From: Grammothele lineata
Lineage: Eukaryota; Basidiomycota; Agaricomycetes; Polyporales; Polyporaceae
Assembly (NCBI GenBank): GCA_002150815.3
Contig: NDFF03000001.1
Coordinates: 496,001-560,000, forward strand
Direction: 5' to 3'
Length of the DNA stretch: 64,000 nucleotides
Below are positions 10,253 to 20,606 of this stretch, piece by piece (the first letter of the stretch is position 1; every line of letters begins with the position of its first letter). The translations under genes and the position numbers were made by a program. Under the pieces are notes generated by a model that worked only from the letters and a program-made list of their open reading frames with translations, was not told the DNA's origin and did no database searches.

Positions 10253-13200
10253 ATGGTCGAAGGCTCGTCGACGCTCGCGGTGCACCGGTGTCGTTTCGTC
10301 GACTTTACGCCTTCTCCGGTTACCGCACTCTGCTTTCCGCCTCTGCCCCTACCCTCGGTAAAAGGCAAGAAGAAGGCCTCAAAACAGACGTTCCCGGGAT
10401 TCGGCCCTCTGGTTGTCGGTCGCGCCAACGGGAACATCGAACTCTGCGAGTGGACCGGCTCGAATCCTCGCAGCCCTGCGCCTCAGGCATGGACCGTCCG
10501 TAAAGTACGCAAACTTGTCTTCTAGTCAGTGCGTAGACCGATGCTCACCGTTGTCTTAGACATTGGTCGGGCCGTACTCATCAAAAGTGGAGTCGCTTGC
10601 GCTCACGTTCCGCTCGCCGAGACAGGCCGCACAAGAGGAGGTCCCGTCGTGGTCGAATCTCCGGCTGTTTAGCACGGGCGGCGGCAGCGAGCTCATTGAA
10701 TGGGATATTGAGCAGGGGTGTGTGAAGGTACGTCTGTACGCTCTTGCTACTCAAGGAGAAGCAGTGAACAGTCATGCAGCGCACATTGAGTTCCCAAGGC
10801 GGCACCATATGGACCATCTCCCCCAACCCTGCGTCCACCATCCTCGCACTCGGCTGCGAAGACGGTGCCGTGCGTCTCGTGTCGCTGCTTTACGACGAGC
10901 TCAACCACCTGCGCCGCCTAGACAGAGTGAAGAGCCGCATCCTCAGTATCGCGTGGGGTCCTCCCGTGCCGCGACAGTCGAAGACCCAGGCTGCCGGTGC
11001 GGTTTCGGACTCGGATGACGACGACGACGAATGGACGGACTCGTGGATCGTCACGGGCTGCTCGGATAGTAGTCTGCGTAAATGGGATTTCGCGAGTGGG
11101 CGAATGCTGGAGAGGATGGGCACGGACAAGATCCGTGGAGAGCGCACCCTTGTATGGTCTGTCGGTGTACTGGGGTGAGTACCCGCATTGTTGTGAAGTC
11201 GTGTGTTGCTGACGTACCACGCTTTAGAGACGGAACCATTGTGTCTGGCGACTCCATGGGCATGGTGAAGTTTTGGGACGCAAGGACGTGCACTCAGCTG
11301 CAGAGCTTCCAAGGGCACGCGGCTGACGTGCTGTGCCTTACCGTCGGTCCTGTGGGTAGTTCGTTCATTCATATCTCTGTCCAGTACACTAAAGTTCTGC
11401 ACGCAGGACGGGACTGCGGTCTACACCTCCGGCGTGGACCAGAAAGTGACACAATTCACCTACGTCAAGACTTCCCGTACTTCCGCGGACCCCTCTCCCC
11501 TTTTTTCGCAGGACTCTGGACGCTGGGTACAATCATGCTCCCGCCGCCTGCACTCTCACGACGTCCGCGCCCTTGCGATTTGGCCGCCACACACCCCGCT
11601 GCCTTCGTCGCACCGGCGACACTTCCCCACTGATATCGCACCCGTGCTAGCCTCCGGAGGCCTGGACATGTCCGTAGTCGTCACGCCCGCGGCGCTGCCG
11701 ACAGCAACGCTCGCAGGAAAAATTACGAACCCGCTCGCAACGAGTACACAGGCGACGTTCGAGGATGCGTACCACCGCCGACTGGCCTACACTAGTGGGG
11801 CCGCGAGTGCGTCTGCGGTGCACCTCGCGAAGGGGGCGCGGCTGGTCATGTGCACGCGGGAGGCGGGTCTGACGGTTTGGCGGATTCCAAGGAGAAAGAA
11901 CAGGGACGGAGAGGATGTGGACGTGGATATCGATGGTGCCGACGAGCAAGACGGGAGATGGGAGCGCGTACTGGACATGGACCTGAACGTTCAGACGAAT
12001 ATCGTCGCTGGAGCTATCTCCGACGACGGTAAGTGGATTGCCGTTTCAGACTGGTACGAGACGAAGCTGTTCCAGCTCGCAGAAGAGGTGAGCCCTTGTT
12101 CCCCCTGTCAAGCTGCGCTTCCGCTGACGCACCCGTAGAAGAACGGTGATCTCAAGCCCCGACGAATACGCGACTTTGCCGCTATGTTGCAGGCCCAATT
12201 GTTGGAAATGTCCACCGGTGCTTCTTGTTTGACTTTTACCCCAGACGCTACTAAACTGGTGCTCGCGACATCCACGTCCGCCACCGTCCTCGTCGTCGAC
12301 CTTGGGTCAGCGGATCGCACGCCGAATGTGCTCCGCAGGTTTGACCAGCATCGGATCCGCGACGGCTTCGTCAAAGGTCGCCTCGTCAAGGGAAAGAAGT
12401 CCTCAACCTCCAAGGATGCGGATGCGGACGTTGAGATGGCTTCCGACAAGGATGAGGACGAGGTCGCCCTGGAGGAAGCAGACGCTGCTGACGCCGACTC
12501 CGACGCAGCCAGCGACGCCGAAGCCCCACGGCGCGTACACACGACCGTCACCCGTATGGCCGTCAGCGCAGACGGCCAGTGGCTGGCGACCGCCGACGCC
12601 CGCCGACGCACGCACGTCTTCAACCTCGACGCCGTCCAGCACCACTGCACGCTGCCGACATTCCCGCAGCCCGCACACGCGCTCGCGTTCGACCCGGCCG
12701 CGCCGAACACGCTCGTGCTCGCGTTCGCCAACAACGCGGTGGAGGTGTATAACGTCGAGGCGCGGGTGTTCCCCCGTTGGGCGCGAGCTCTCACGAACGC
12801 GCTTCCGCAACGCTTCACGCACCTCCACGACCCTGTGCTGGGCGCTGCGTTCGATTTTGGCACGGGTGGGGACAAGGGACACAGCCAGGAGGAAGGGGAG
12901 AGGGTGCTCCCCCCGAAGACGGTGCTGTTCTGGGGCGCGACGTGGATGTGCAAGGTCATGCTTGCCGAGCGTGTCGGACACCGCGGATTTGAGAAACGGA
13001 GACGGGGGAAGCGGAAGGCGGCGGACATGCTGGCAGCGCAGCACGGTGCCAATGGGCGGGTAGAGGTCATTGTTGGGGAGGCGGGCCAGGAGGCACAGCA
13101 GCAACAACAGCAAGGCAACTTCAAGATGGTCACACACTATCGGCCGCTACTACTCGTCGACTTCGTTGCACCGGGCGAGCTGGTAGTCGTAGAGCGTCCG

Positions 13201-13263
13201 CTTGTGGACGTTTTGGCGAAGCTTCCGCCGGCATACTTCAAACCAAAGTACGGAGCGACGTGA
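10253..13263 (+). CDS. UTP4: UTP4/Cirhin, WD40 subunit of the t-UTP complex
   Basis: About 870 aa of WD40 repeats. UTP4 belongs to the t-UTP subcomplex of the SSU processome and is needed for 18S pre-rRNA processing and rDNA transcription. The start gives MVEGSSTLAVHRCRFVDF; the H-R-C-R-F-x-D-F-x-P opening is the hallmark of the family. Further landmarks are GRANGNIELCEW, FSTGGGSELIEWD, VTGCSDSSLRKWD, SGDSMGMVKFWD and GVDQKVTQF. Two acidic insertions (SDSDDDDDEW, and an aspartate/glutamate-rich loop around 12,420-12,520) are typical of the nucleolar protein. The tail is basic with a KRRRGKRK cluster and a glutamine run, and ends with a conserved-looking ERPLVDVLAKLPPAYF. It is head-to-head with TIM10 and converges on the Mpv17 gene. 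Confidence 0.93.
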
Positions 13264-13506
13264 TCCTCGGGTTCTGGTCGCGGGAGTCACCATGGTGGGC
13301 ATTACGGACGTGTATGACATGCTACATTCTATATGCGTGGCGGGGCGTAAAAGTAAACTATTTACCGTGTGTACTAAGTAAGCATGATATAGAAGACGGG
13401 TGAGATGCTATGGCTACAGGGTTGGCCTACCAACCGAAGAATCAAATCGACAGCCTAGACCCAAAAAGCACTGAGAAAACTTGAGTAGATCATTGAAGTG
13501 TGCGCC

Positions 13507-14462
13507 TCAGGCTGTCGTTGCGGTCCTGTGATTCATCCTCCCTAAACAGCAGGTCAGACACATGTCCCTGAGCATTATGCTGGATTCAGCCACGTACTTA
13601 GCGTTAAGCAAGGATAGATAAAGAGTCCAGAACACGCCGCATGTAGACTGGAAAGGCACACGATATGGCAACGGCATAAAACGGAAGTTCACAAGCTGCC
13701 GGTGACGCATCAGCATTACTTTACCATCCCACTGTTGGAGTGCAACAACATACCTGCGCGACAGGCCATACTTTCCAGTTCGCCATAATCGCTGGCTTGT
13801 ACATGTCACGATACCGCTCTCTAATGTGTTTAGCATCACGGCCTTCCATGAGACCCATGGACCCAATAAAGAATGCGAGCTGTGGAAAGAGCGTGAGATC
13901 GTGCACCGAGGCGTCACAACGTGCAACAAGGCTTACACCTAATGGAGCCCTGGAAAATTAATCGTCAGTAGTGAACGAGGGATCAGTGGCGACAGGCAAA
14001 GTTCGGACGTACATGAATAGTTGGTCGGCCCCGACGCGTCGCGCTAAGGCGCGGAGGCTGACCTTGTTTGTGCTGCCTCCCACAGATCGCAAGGGGAAAT
14101 GGTGCTCAAGGAAGAAGTTCCATCGCCCAATGACAGGACCTGATAATCCGTCTTTAGTTTACAGAAATGGCCAGGATGCCGGCAGAATACCGTACCCATG
14201 CCGAACCCAAATGCAAAGAAGCGCATCGTTCTTGGGACGTCATACCGAATGGGATGCCGACGGGTTTCCGACTGAGGGTCGGTCTGCGATGCTCAGACAA
14301 GAAGTGATAGAGTGACGGCGATTGGCTACTTACCAATCTCTGAGCGAGCTGCGCAACTGCGTCTCCTAGGGCATTGAGAGCGCCGTTTGTAAAAGCAAGA
14401 GTAAAATAGGGATGAGACTCGAAGGATTGCTGGTAGACACGAGCGAGTGCGACATTGGCCAT
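13507..14462 (-). CDS. Mpv17/PMP22-family membrane protein (SYM1-like)
   Basis: Four to five exons give about 235 aa. The family comprises four-helix proteins of the mitochondrial inner membrane (Sym1/MPV17) or peroxisome (PMP22) that form small channels. Diagnostic segments: ALARVYQQSFESHPYFT and GDAVAQ near the N-terminus, YDVPRTMRFFAFGFGMGP, RWNFFLEHHFPLR, and the C-terminal signature W-K-V-W-P-x-x-Q followed by VNFRFMPLPYRVPFQ and W-T-L-Y-L-S. The start is the ATG of MANVALARV. No clear targeting peptide is visible, so mitochondrial versus peroxisomal placement is open. The gap to UTP4 is 243 bp (tail to tail). Confidence 0.88.
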
Positions 14463-14911
14463 GGTTGCAAGAAAAGATATGATGAGTGGCTGCTGGAAAG
14501 AAGTAAAGACAGTGAGGGCTTGGTTTCGACGCGAGGAGAGGATATGAAGCGCGAGAGAACTCCACCGCGCTCCTCGATTGCGTCCGAAGCGGCGTCGCGG
14601 GCCACTTGCCCGTTTCGACGGGCGCTTGATAACCCAGAAGTCGTTCATGACGTCACGCGATATCAAACGCCGGTCGCGAACCTTCGAGACTGCTTGACCA
14701 CATCAGCTCTCATACATCGCTTAGGGCGCAAGTCGCATCCATAGCAATCTAGAACAAGATGGAAGGAAGCAAGGCAACGGTTGCATTCGTCTACAAGCGG
14801 TCACCCAAACACGATAGCAGAGGCAGCAGAAACAACACACAACAACACAATATCACAGCAGACGCAACTTGCCCGTCACCTTGTTCACCAATTCCACGGG
14901 ACCTGAGGATT

Positions 14912-15863
14912 TCAGTCAGTTCTCTCCTTACGGCTGTAAGGAATCTTTGCCAACTCACCAGGACCAATTCCCAGGACTGTTCGCGAACCTGCCGCAATCT
15001 GTGTCCTACCACTAAAAGACTTATGAGCCGGAGATTTGAGAATCGTTCAGCATGGTTACGTACGCGTCAAGAATAGAGCGAGCAGCTAAGTTGAGGCTTT
15101 TAGCGATGGCTTCCAGCTCAAGCAACTCATCTTCCGAATTAGCTTTCAACGCGATCTTGGCTTGTCTAGAAGGGGCGTGAAGAGCTGAAGCAGCCCGGGG
15201 GATATTCTTTGGGCTTACCCAGTTCTTTCCCAATGTTTTAGAAGCTACGAGCCTGGTCAAAAGAGACATTACACAGAATGCTGCTATGCAAGACTCACAG
15301 CAGGATTGGTATGCTGAAGCGCCCGGTAACACGCGAGCGTCGCGTGCCTTCGTACGGTCAACACGTTTGTGATTTCAAGGCCAGGATGGACACTCACGAG
15401 CATCTAAGTGTAACACCAGAAATCAGTTGATACGAACAAAGTTGACGGTCTATGAGCTTACTGTGCCGCGATTTTCCCCGCAGACATGCCCAGGTCCGTC
15501 CGAACAATGAGAACCTACAGGGTTCCCCGTGAGTTTGGTCCTCTGCCACCGCGGTTAGTATACGTACCATTTTGCAAGGTTCCATGAAGCCAGGTTTCAC
15601 CGCAGATAAATCTCCATCAGCAACGTCCTCTTCTTCGTTATCGCTCTGCTGCGTGTCTTTGGGAGCTTCGGGCTTCTTGGACTTGGGCTTATTGGATGTG
15701 GCCTTGGCGTTGGCCCGACTCGACTGGACTCCCAGCGCGTAGCCCAAGCTGAGCGAGGTAAGGAGGGAGGCTGCGAATATGACTGCGTAACATGTTAGAC
15801 ATGTATGAGCTAAGACAGGGGATAGATGTACCGACCGCTCTGAGTATTGGAGAGTGAAGACAT
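14912..15863 (-). CDS. PTH2: Peptidyl-tRNA hydrolase 2 (Bit1/PTH2), membrane-anchored
   Basis: PTH2 releases tRNA from prematurely terminated peptidyl-tRNA. The N-terminus has a hydrophobic segment ([14 protein letters not shown]) followed by an acidic/lysine linker, as in the mitochondrial-outer-membrane Bit1 form. The catalytic domain reads [19 protein letters not shown], then C-S-H-A, K-x-L-G-K-N-W, K-I-A-L-K, D-A-G-R-T-Q-I and [11 protein letters not shown], all in register with the family. The protein ends [11 protein letters not shown]. The Q-C-S-H motif depends on a 6-nt micro-exon (15398-15403), and the D-A-G-R-T motif is also split by an intron. It shares a 179-bp promoter with HAS1. 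Confidence 0.93.
15398..15403 (-). other. PTH2: 6-nt internal micro-exon of PTH2
   Basis: The minus-strand exon ATGCTC lies between a CTTAG acceptor and a GTGAGT donor. Introns of 58 nt (15404-15461) and 50 nt (15348-15397) flank it. Joined as ...GCACA / ATGCTC / GCACGCG..., it writes A-Q-C-S-H-A, the catalytic motif of PTH2. Skipping it would delete Cys-Ser without a frameshift. Confidence 0.82.
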
Positions 15864-16042
15864 GGTGTGCCGGGCGTTGCCGAGCCAATCCCTGGCTCTG
15901 TCTCCGACTTTTTGTCCGGCGCTTCGGCAACTCCTTTGCTCCTCCGTTCTCTTCTCCTACTGCGCTAAGTGCGCTCCTCTTCTCTCCTCCTTGGGGCTCG
16001 CTCTTCACTTCTGTCACGAGTGGAAGGAAGGCTCATCTTACG
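15864..16042. promoter_or_regulatory. Divergent promoter PTH2 / HAS1
   Basis: 179 bp between start codons, pyrimidine-rich on the HAS1 side. It carries TCTCCGACTTTTTG at 15901-15914, the same 14-mer found upstream of URB2. Confidence 0.55.
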
Positions 16043-17998
16043 ATGGACTCCGTCAATGTTCCTGCGCCGGTCCCCCAAGCCGCGCCAGAAGACGCACCGG
16101 ACCGTAAACCATTCTCGGAGCTCGAGCTGTCTGCGAACACTATGAGAGCGCTGGAGGAGATGGGTTTCAAGACTATGACGGCTATTCAGGAGAAAGCTAT
16201 ACCTCCCCTCCTTGCCGGGAAGGATGTGCTTGGCGCGGCGAGAACAGGCTCTGGCAAGACCCTTGCGTTTTTGATCCCGGCTGTGGAACTCCTGCACAGG
16301 CTAAAATTCAAGCCTCGTAATGGTGAGCACGAGCTGTACATACGTTTCCAGTCAATTGCGCTATATGTGCGTTTTGTTATAGGTACGGGAGTTATCATCA
16401 TCTCACCCACTCGAGAGCTTGCGCTGCAAATCTTCGGCGTAGCGAAAGAGCTCATGGCACATCATTCGCAAACGTTTGGGATCATTATGGGAGGTGCTAA
16501 TCGGAAAGCTGAGGAGATAAAGCTGGAAAAGGGTGTCAACTTGTTGATTGCGACACCAGGACGCTTGATTGACCATCTCGAGGTTTGCACGGGTTCAACT
16601 CCTTCACGGCTGTTACTCACTTCTTCCATATTCAGGGCTCGAAGGGCTTTGTCTTCCGGAACCTCAAGACACTAGTCATTGACGAGGCTGACCGGATATT
16701 GGAGGTCGGATTTGAGGAGCAGATGAAGAAGATTATCAATGTTCTTCCCAGCGGTACGCTTGCTATTTGGCCATATGCTTGCTTCACATTTTGACTCCAT
16801 GGGATCCAGAGGGACGCCAATCTATGCTTTTCTCGGCTACACAAACAACAAAAGTCACCGACTTGGCACGCATATCATTACGTCCAGGTCCACTCTACGT
16901 TGATGTCGACAAAACTGAGGCGACCAGTACAGTCGCGACCCTATCACAAGGCTACGTCGTATGCCCCTCTGACCGACGATTCCTCCTACTCTTCAGCTTC
17001 TTGAGGAAGAACATGAAGAAGAAAATGATTGTTTTCTTCTCGAGCTGTAATTCTGTAAAGTACCATGCCGAACTCCTTAACTATATCGATGTACCAGTAC
17101 TTGACCTTCACGTACGTTCTTCCCAGATTTTCCTATTGAGCGTGAACTGACGTAGGTTTGTAGGGGAAACAAAAGCAGCAAAAGCGCACAACTACGTTTT
17201 TCGAATTCTGTAACGCAGAATCTGGAACACTTCTCTGCACAGACGTCGCTGCACGAGGCTTGGATATTCCTCGTGTTGACTGGATCATCCAGTACGACCC
17301 TCCAGACGACCCTCGAGATTATATTCATCGAGTCGGTCGTACAGCACGTGCTGGTAAAGTGGGGAAGAGTTTGATGTTCCTCCTTCCGAGCGAGCTGGGC
17401 TTCCTTCGGTATCTCAAGGACGCGAAGGTTCCGTTGAACGAGTTCAGTTTCCCTGCTGACAAAGTTGCCAACGTACAATCACAAGTATGTGTTTTATACT
17501 TCTATGATATGACGATATTGTATTGACGTATGTGGATGGCAGCTGGAGAAGCTACTACAGAAGAACTATTTCTTGCACCAATCGGCGAAAGATGGATATC
17601 GGTCATATCTGCAGGCATACGCGTCTTACTCGCTAAAGAAGATCTTTGACGTCAACTCGCTGGACCTCGCGAAAGTGGGCAAGGCGTTTGGGTTCTCCGT
17701 GCCCCCGCGCGTAAACGTCAACATCGGCGGTGGCAAGGGCGGCGCTGGGCGCAGCGGTGCCAAGCGGAAACGAGATGCCGATGATGAGGACGAGGAGTGG
17801 GAGGAGATCGACGCGGTGGACAAGGAGGAAGGCGATGAGGTGGTCGATGAAGATGAAGGCCCGCGGAGACATGTGCGCGAGCAGTCACGGTCAAGACGAA
17901 AAGAGACGTTAGGTCGCAAGGCTCTGGAAAAAGAGGTGTACCGGAAGGGGCAGGAGAGGAAGAAGATGAAGGCGAGTGGGCAGCAGTGGAGTCGATAG
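16043..17998 (+). CDS. HAS1: DEAD-box RNA helicase HAS1 (DDX18)
   Basis: About 545 aa. HAS1 is a nucleolar ATP-dependent RNA helicase that works on both pre-40S and pre-60S particles. Motifs in order: Q motif (F-S-E-L ... G-F-K-T-M-T-A-I-Q), motif [23 protein letters not shown] in [13 protein letters not shown] in LFSATQTT, then [11 protein letters not shown] and the arginine fingers in [11 protein letters not shown]. The HAS1-specific C-terminal stretch [20 protein letters not shown], then [12 protein letters not shown] and [13 protein letters not shown], identifies the paralogue. The tail is basic and acidic in turn ([15 protein letters not shown]). The start is MDSVNVPAP; no longer conserved N-terminal extension is seen. 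Divergent from PTH2. Confidence 0.95.
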
Positions 17999-18409
17999 CA
18001 CCGCATCGACCTCGACTCCTCGGTGCCGTTGCGGCTGCTTCTAGTTCTTCCGCAGTTTCCACTGTGCTCTTTGCTCTCGGGTAGATTATTGATTCATACA
18101 TTGCTTTATTACTACCACGTTTCGCGAGGCGCGACTGCAACGTTGCGATGGCCACCGAGCGTGGAGCGGTCATCGTGTACCTTGCGTGTGTTATGACGGC
18201 TGCTGCCTGCAGCGTGGCGAGCATGCACGACATGACCCATTCCAGAAGGATGCGGGCAGTGGAACGATGAGGCGCGGGCGCTTGGGTGTCGCGCGCCTGC
18301 CCTAAATCCAGGCCTCGTGTGCGTCACTGGCGCTGCCTCCCGGTTCATCATCCACGTCCGCTCGCCTGCCCCTCATCAGCTCACCCCGTCGACAGCGCAC
18401 AACCCCATC

Positions 18410-19587
18410 ATGGCTACCACCCAGGTCAGTGTCTTACTCTGCGCGCTCGTCCTGGTCAATATGGCTTAATTCCTACTCATTCGCAACCAAATAGCACTAC
18501 CTATGGGCCGCAGGCCACTTCCTCCTACTCCTCTGCTCCTTCAGGTTCTTCCTCGCGAAGGTGATGTTCAGGGCAGTCTCTGCCTGGTGGTATAAAGGTG
18601 TGTATCTAACATAACGTGAGCGTGTTAAGAAGGGTGTTTAGACGAGGAATGGTGGTTTAGCTAGCTTCACGGGAGCCCTCATCAGCTATGCTATTGTGTG
18701 CCAGTAAGTCTCGATGCATATTCATTATGCGGAGTTGGAGCTGACCTGACCTTGAAGAAAATCCCTTGGGGTGTGTCTTCGTTACCTTACTGTACCGTGT
18801 ATCCAGCTAACGCGGTAGGTCAGCCACCACAACCCTCCGGAACCTTCTTCAGAAAGGCCTTGCTCGACGAGGTGCGTACGATGTGTATACCGCTTCTTCA
18901 CACATCTAAAAATGCCATAGAACGTGCAATACTTCCTCATGGCGTTGTTCTGGTGGACCTCTAGGCCTATCACGCGTACGTGGCTTGATTCTCTGCTCGA
19001 CAGCTCGACAGCTATCTTATCCCCCCTCGTCATGCACAGTCGCGCTTGTCCCTTACGCTATCTTCTCGCTCTTCCATGCTCTGACGTTCACCCGTACGAC
19101 CTTGATGCCCCAATTCCTGCCCCCTGGCCCACCCACTCAGCAGGGTGGTCCCCCCACTCCCCATCCTCTCGCTAAGAAGTTGCAGACGTGGGTGAAAGGT
19201 TTGTGTGGTCCAACTGATGAATTGTTGAACATGATATCTGACGTTCGCACACATCTAGCTAACTATGATACCGCAATGAAAGCTGTCGCCTACACCGAAC
19301 TCGCGATCTTGGCCCGTGTCACCCTCGGTGCACTGACCTTCCGCGTCTCCCTCCTCTCCCCCGTCATCTACGCCCACTTCCTTCGTCAGCGCTGGTACCA
19401 GTCCAAGTTTACGCGCGAGGCAATCGCCTACGTCAATGTCCGCATCCTGCAGTTTATCAACAGCCCTGGAAAGCCTCCTATGCTTGCACAGGTCTACGGA
19501 CAGTTCACGAGTCTCACCAGCCGCTGGGTCGGATCGACCATTGCAGCTGGCATGAACGGGCCGGCGAACGGGGCGCGGAGGCAGTGA
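18410..19587 (+). CDS. POM33/TMEM33-family membrane protein
   Basis: About 270 aa. POM33 (yeast) and TMEM33 (animals) sit in the ER and nuclear envelope and help nuclear-pore distribution and ER shaping. The first coding exon is only five codons (MATTQ); the next continues HYLWAAGHFLLLLCS, a typical family opening. Further hydrophobic segments include ASFTGALISYAIVCQK, VQYFLMALFWWTSRPI, LALVPYAIFSLFHALTF and the long C-terminal region with AELAILARVTLGALTF-like text and a loop FLRQRWYQSKFTREAI. The ending NGARRQ is basic. Several introns lie within membrane helices. Confidence 0.85.
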
Positions 19588-19868
19588 TGAACTACGTTCC
19601 AATGTTTCACGATAAGACTATCTTGACTTCTGCTCGAGCGCGGCTCTCTGTAGGACGATAGAAATACACCAGAATTTGTGCTGTCGGTTGCGTCTGACGT
19701 GGGTTTGTACTCGTGCGAATCCAATCTCTTTCCGTAACTTACTCCCCGGACTCCCCTCGGGACCACCATGACGTCACGCGTGTCTCCTTATAAGAGGGAT
19801 TGGGTGCGTGCATGCGTCGCAGACATCGCTCTCGCTTGTACATCCTCTTACCTCTGCCTGCATTCAGT

Positions 19869-20228
19869 ATGGCCTCCGTGTCGTCCTCTGTCGGAAATTT
19901 GCTCCAATCTCTCACAGCAATCGGCACATCGTTGTTGAATTCCGCATTCGCCGTACTCGAGGCTATTATTGCACTCCTCCAAGAATTCGTCAGGAGTGTG
20001 TTGCAGCTGGCCCAAGCACTAGTCGCTTTCGCTGTTGATTTATGTCAAGGCGTTGTCGGTTTTGTCATGGGTACGTCTTATGGTTGTGTACGAGCGCGCG
20101 CGACGCTCCTAACTGGGCCCTCTGTAGCCAACTTCTTCGGTATTCTCCTTGTTGGCGGGGTGTACTACTGGTATACCCACCGCCAAGGCCAAGGGAACCG
20201 CAGCAGGTCAAAGAAGCGTATCACTTGA
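19869..20228 (+). CDS. Small two-segment membrane protein, unknown function
   Basis: Two exons (19869-20070 and 20128-20228) make exactly 100 aa. The first exon is one long amphipathic/hydrophobic stretch with heptad-like leucine, alanine and valine (GNLLQSLTAIGTSLLNS, AIIALLQEFVRSVLQLAQ). The second encodes a clear transmembrane helix (NFFGILLVGGVYYWY) followed by a very basic tail (THRQGQGNRSRSKKRIT). The intron has normal borders and joins in phase. I do not recognise the family. The layout, amphipathic helix then tail anchor with basic end, would suit a small membrane-shaping or lipid-droplet/ER protein, but that is inference. Confidence 0.7.
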   Translation: MASVSSSVGNLLQSLTAIGTSLLNSAFAVLEAIIALLQEFVRSVLQLAQALVAFAVDLCQGVVGFVMGTSYGCVRARATLLTGPSVANFFGILLVGGVYYWYTHRQGQGNRSRSKKRIT

Positions 20229-20606
20229 GTATTGGATAACGAACATTAATGGTGGAACACCGGCGAGGTGCGCGAATTGCCAGGGTCTGTGGCTATCAAT
20301 GATGCTCACCGTGCGTCAGGTTGTTTGTTTCAGGATGTCCGTCGTGTGCATCCGTTGTAGTCATACATACACGCGTGCCTCTTGTGTCTGTATTGTAGTA
20401 CTGTATAATATGTGCGATCTACTGTCTTCTGAGGGCACCATGGTCTCAGGGTGACGCTGCGGGAGAGAGAAGAGCGGGTGGACGGGCCGAGACGAGACGA
20501 GGCCGAGAATAGCCGCTCGGGGGAAGCAGGGATATTTGAGCGCCGGGGAGGAGTTGGCGTCGAGTCGAGGGCTGTGAGCGACGCGCGAGAGCTCTTGCGC
20601 GAGTCC

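Noticed and set aside
12108..13137. Long minus-strand frames of 341 and 244 codons
   Set aside because: Antisense shadows of the UTP4 last exons; composition is serine/arginine/alanine-biased and no family is matched.
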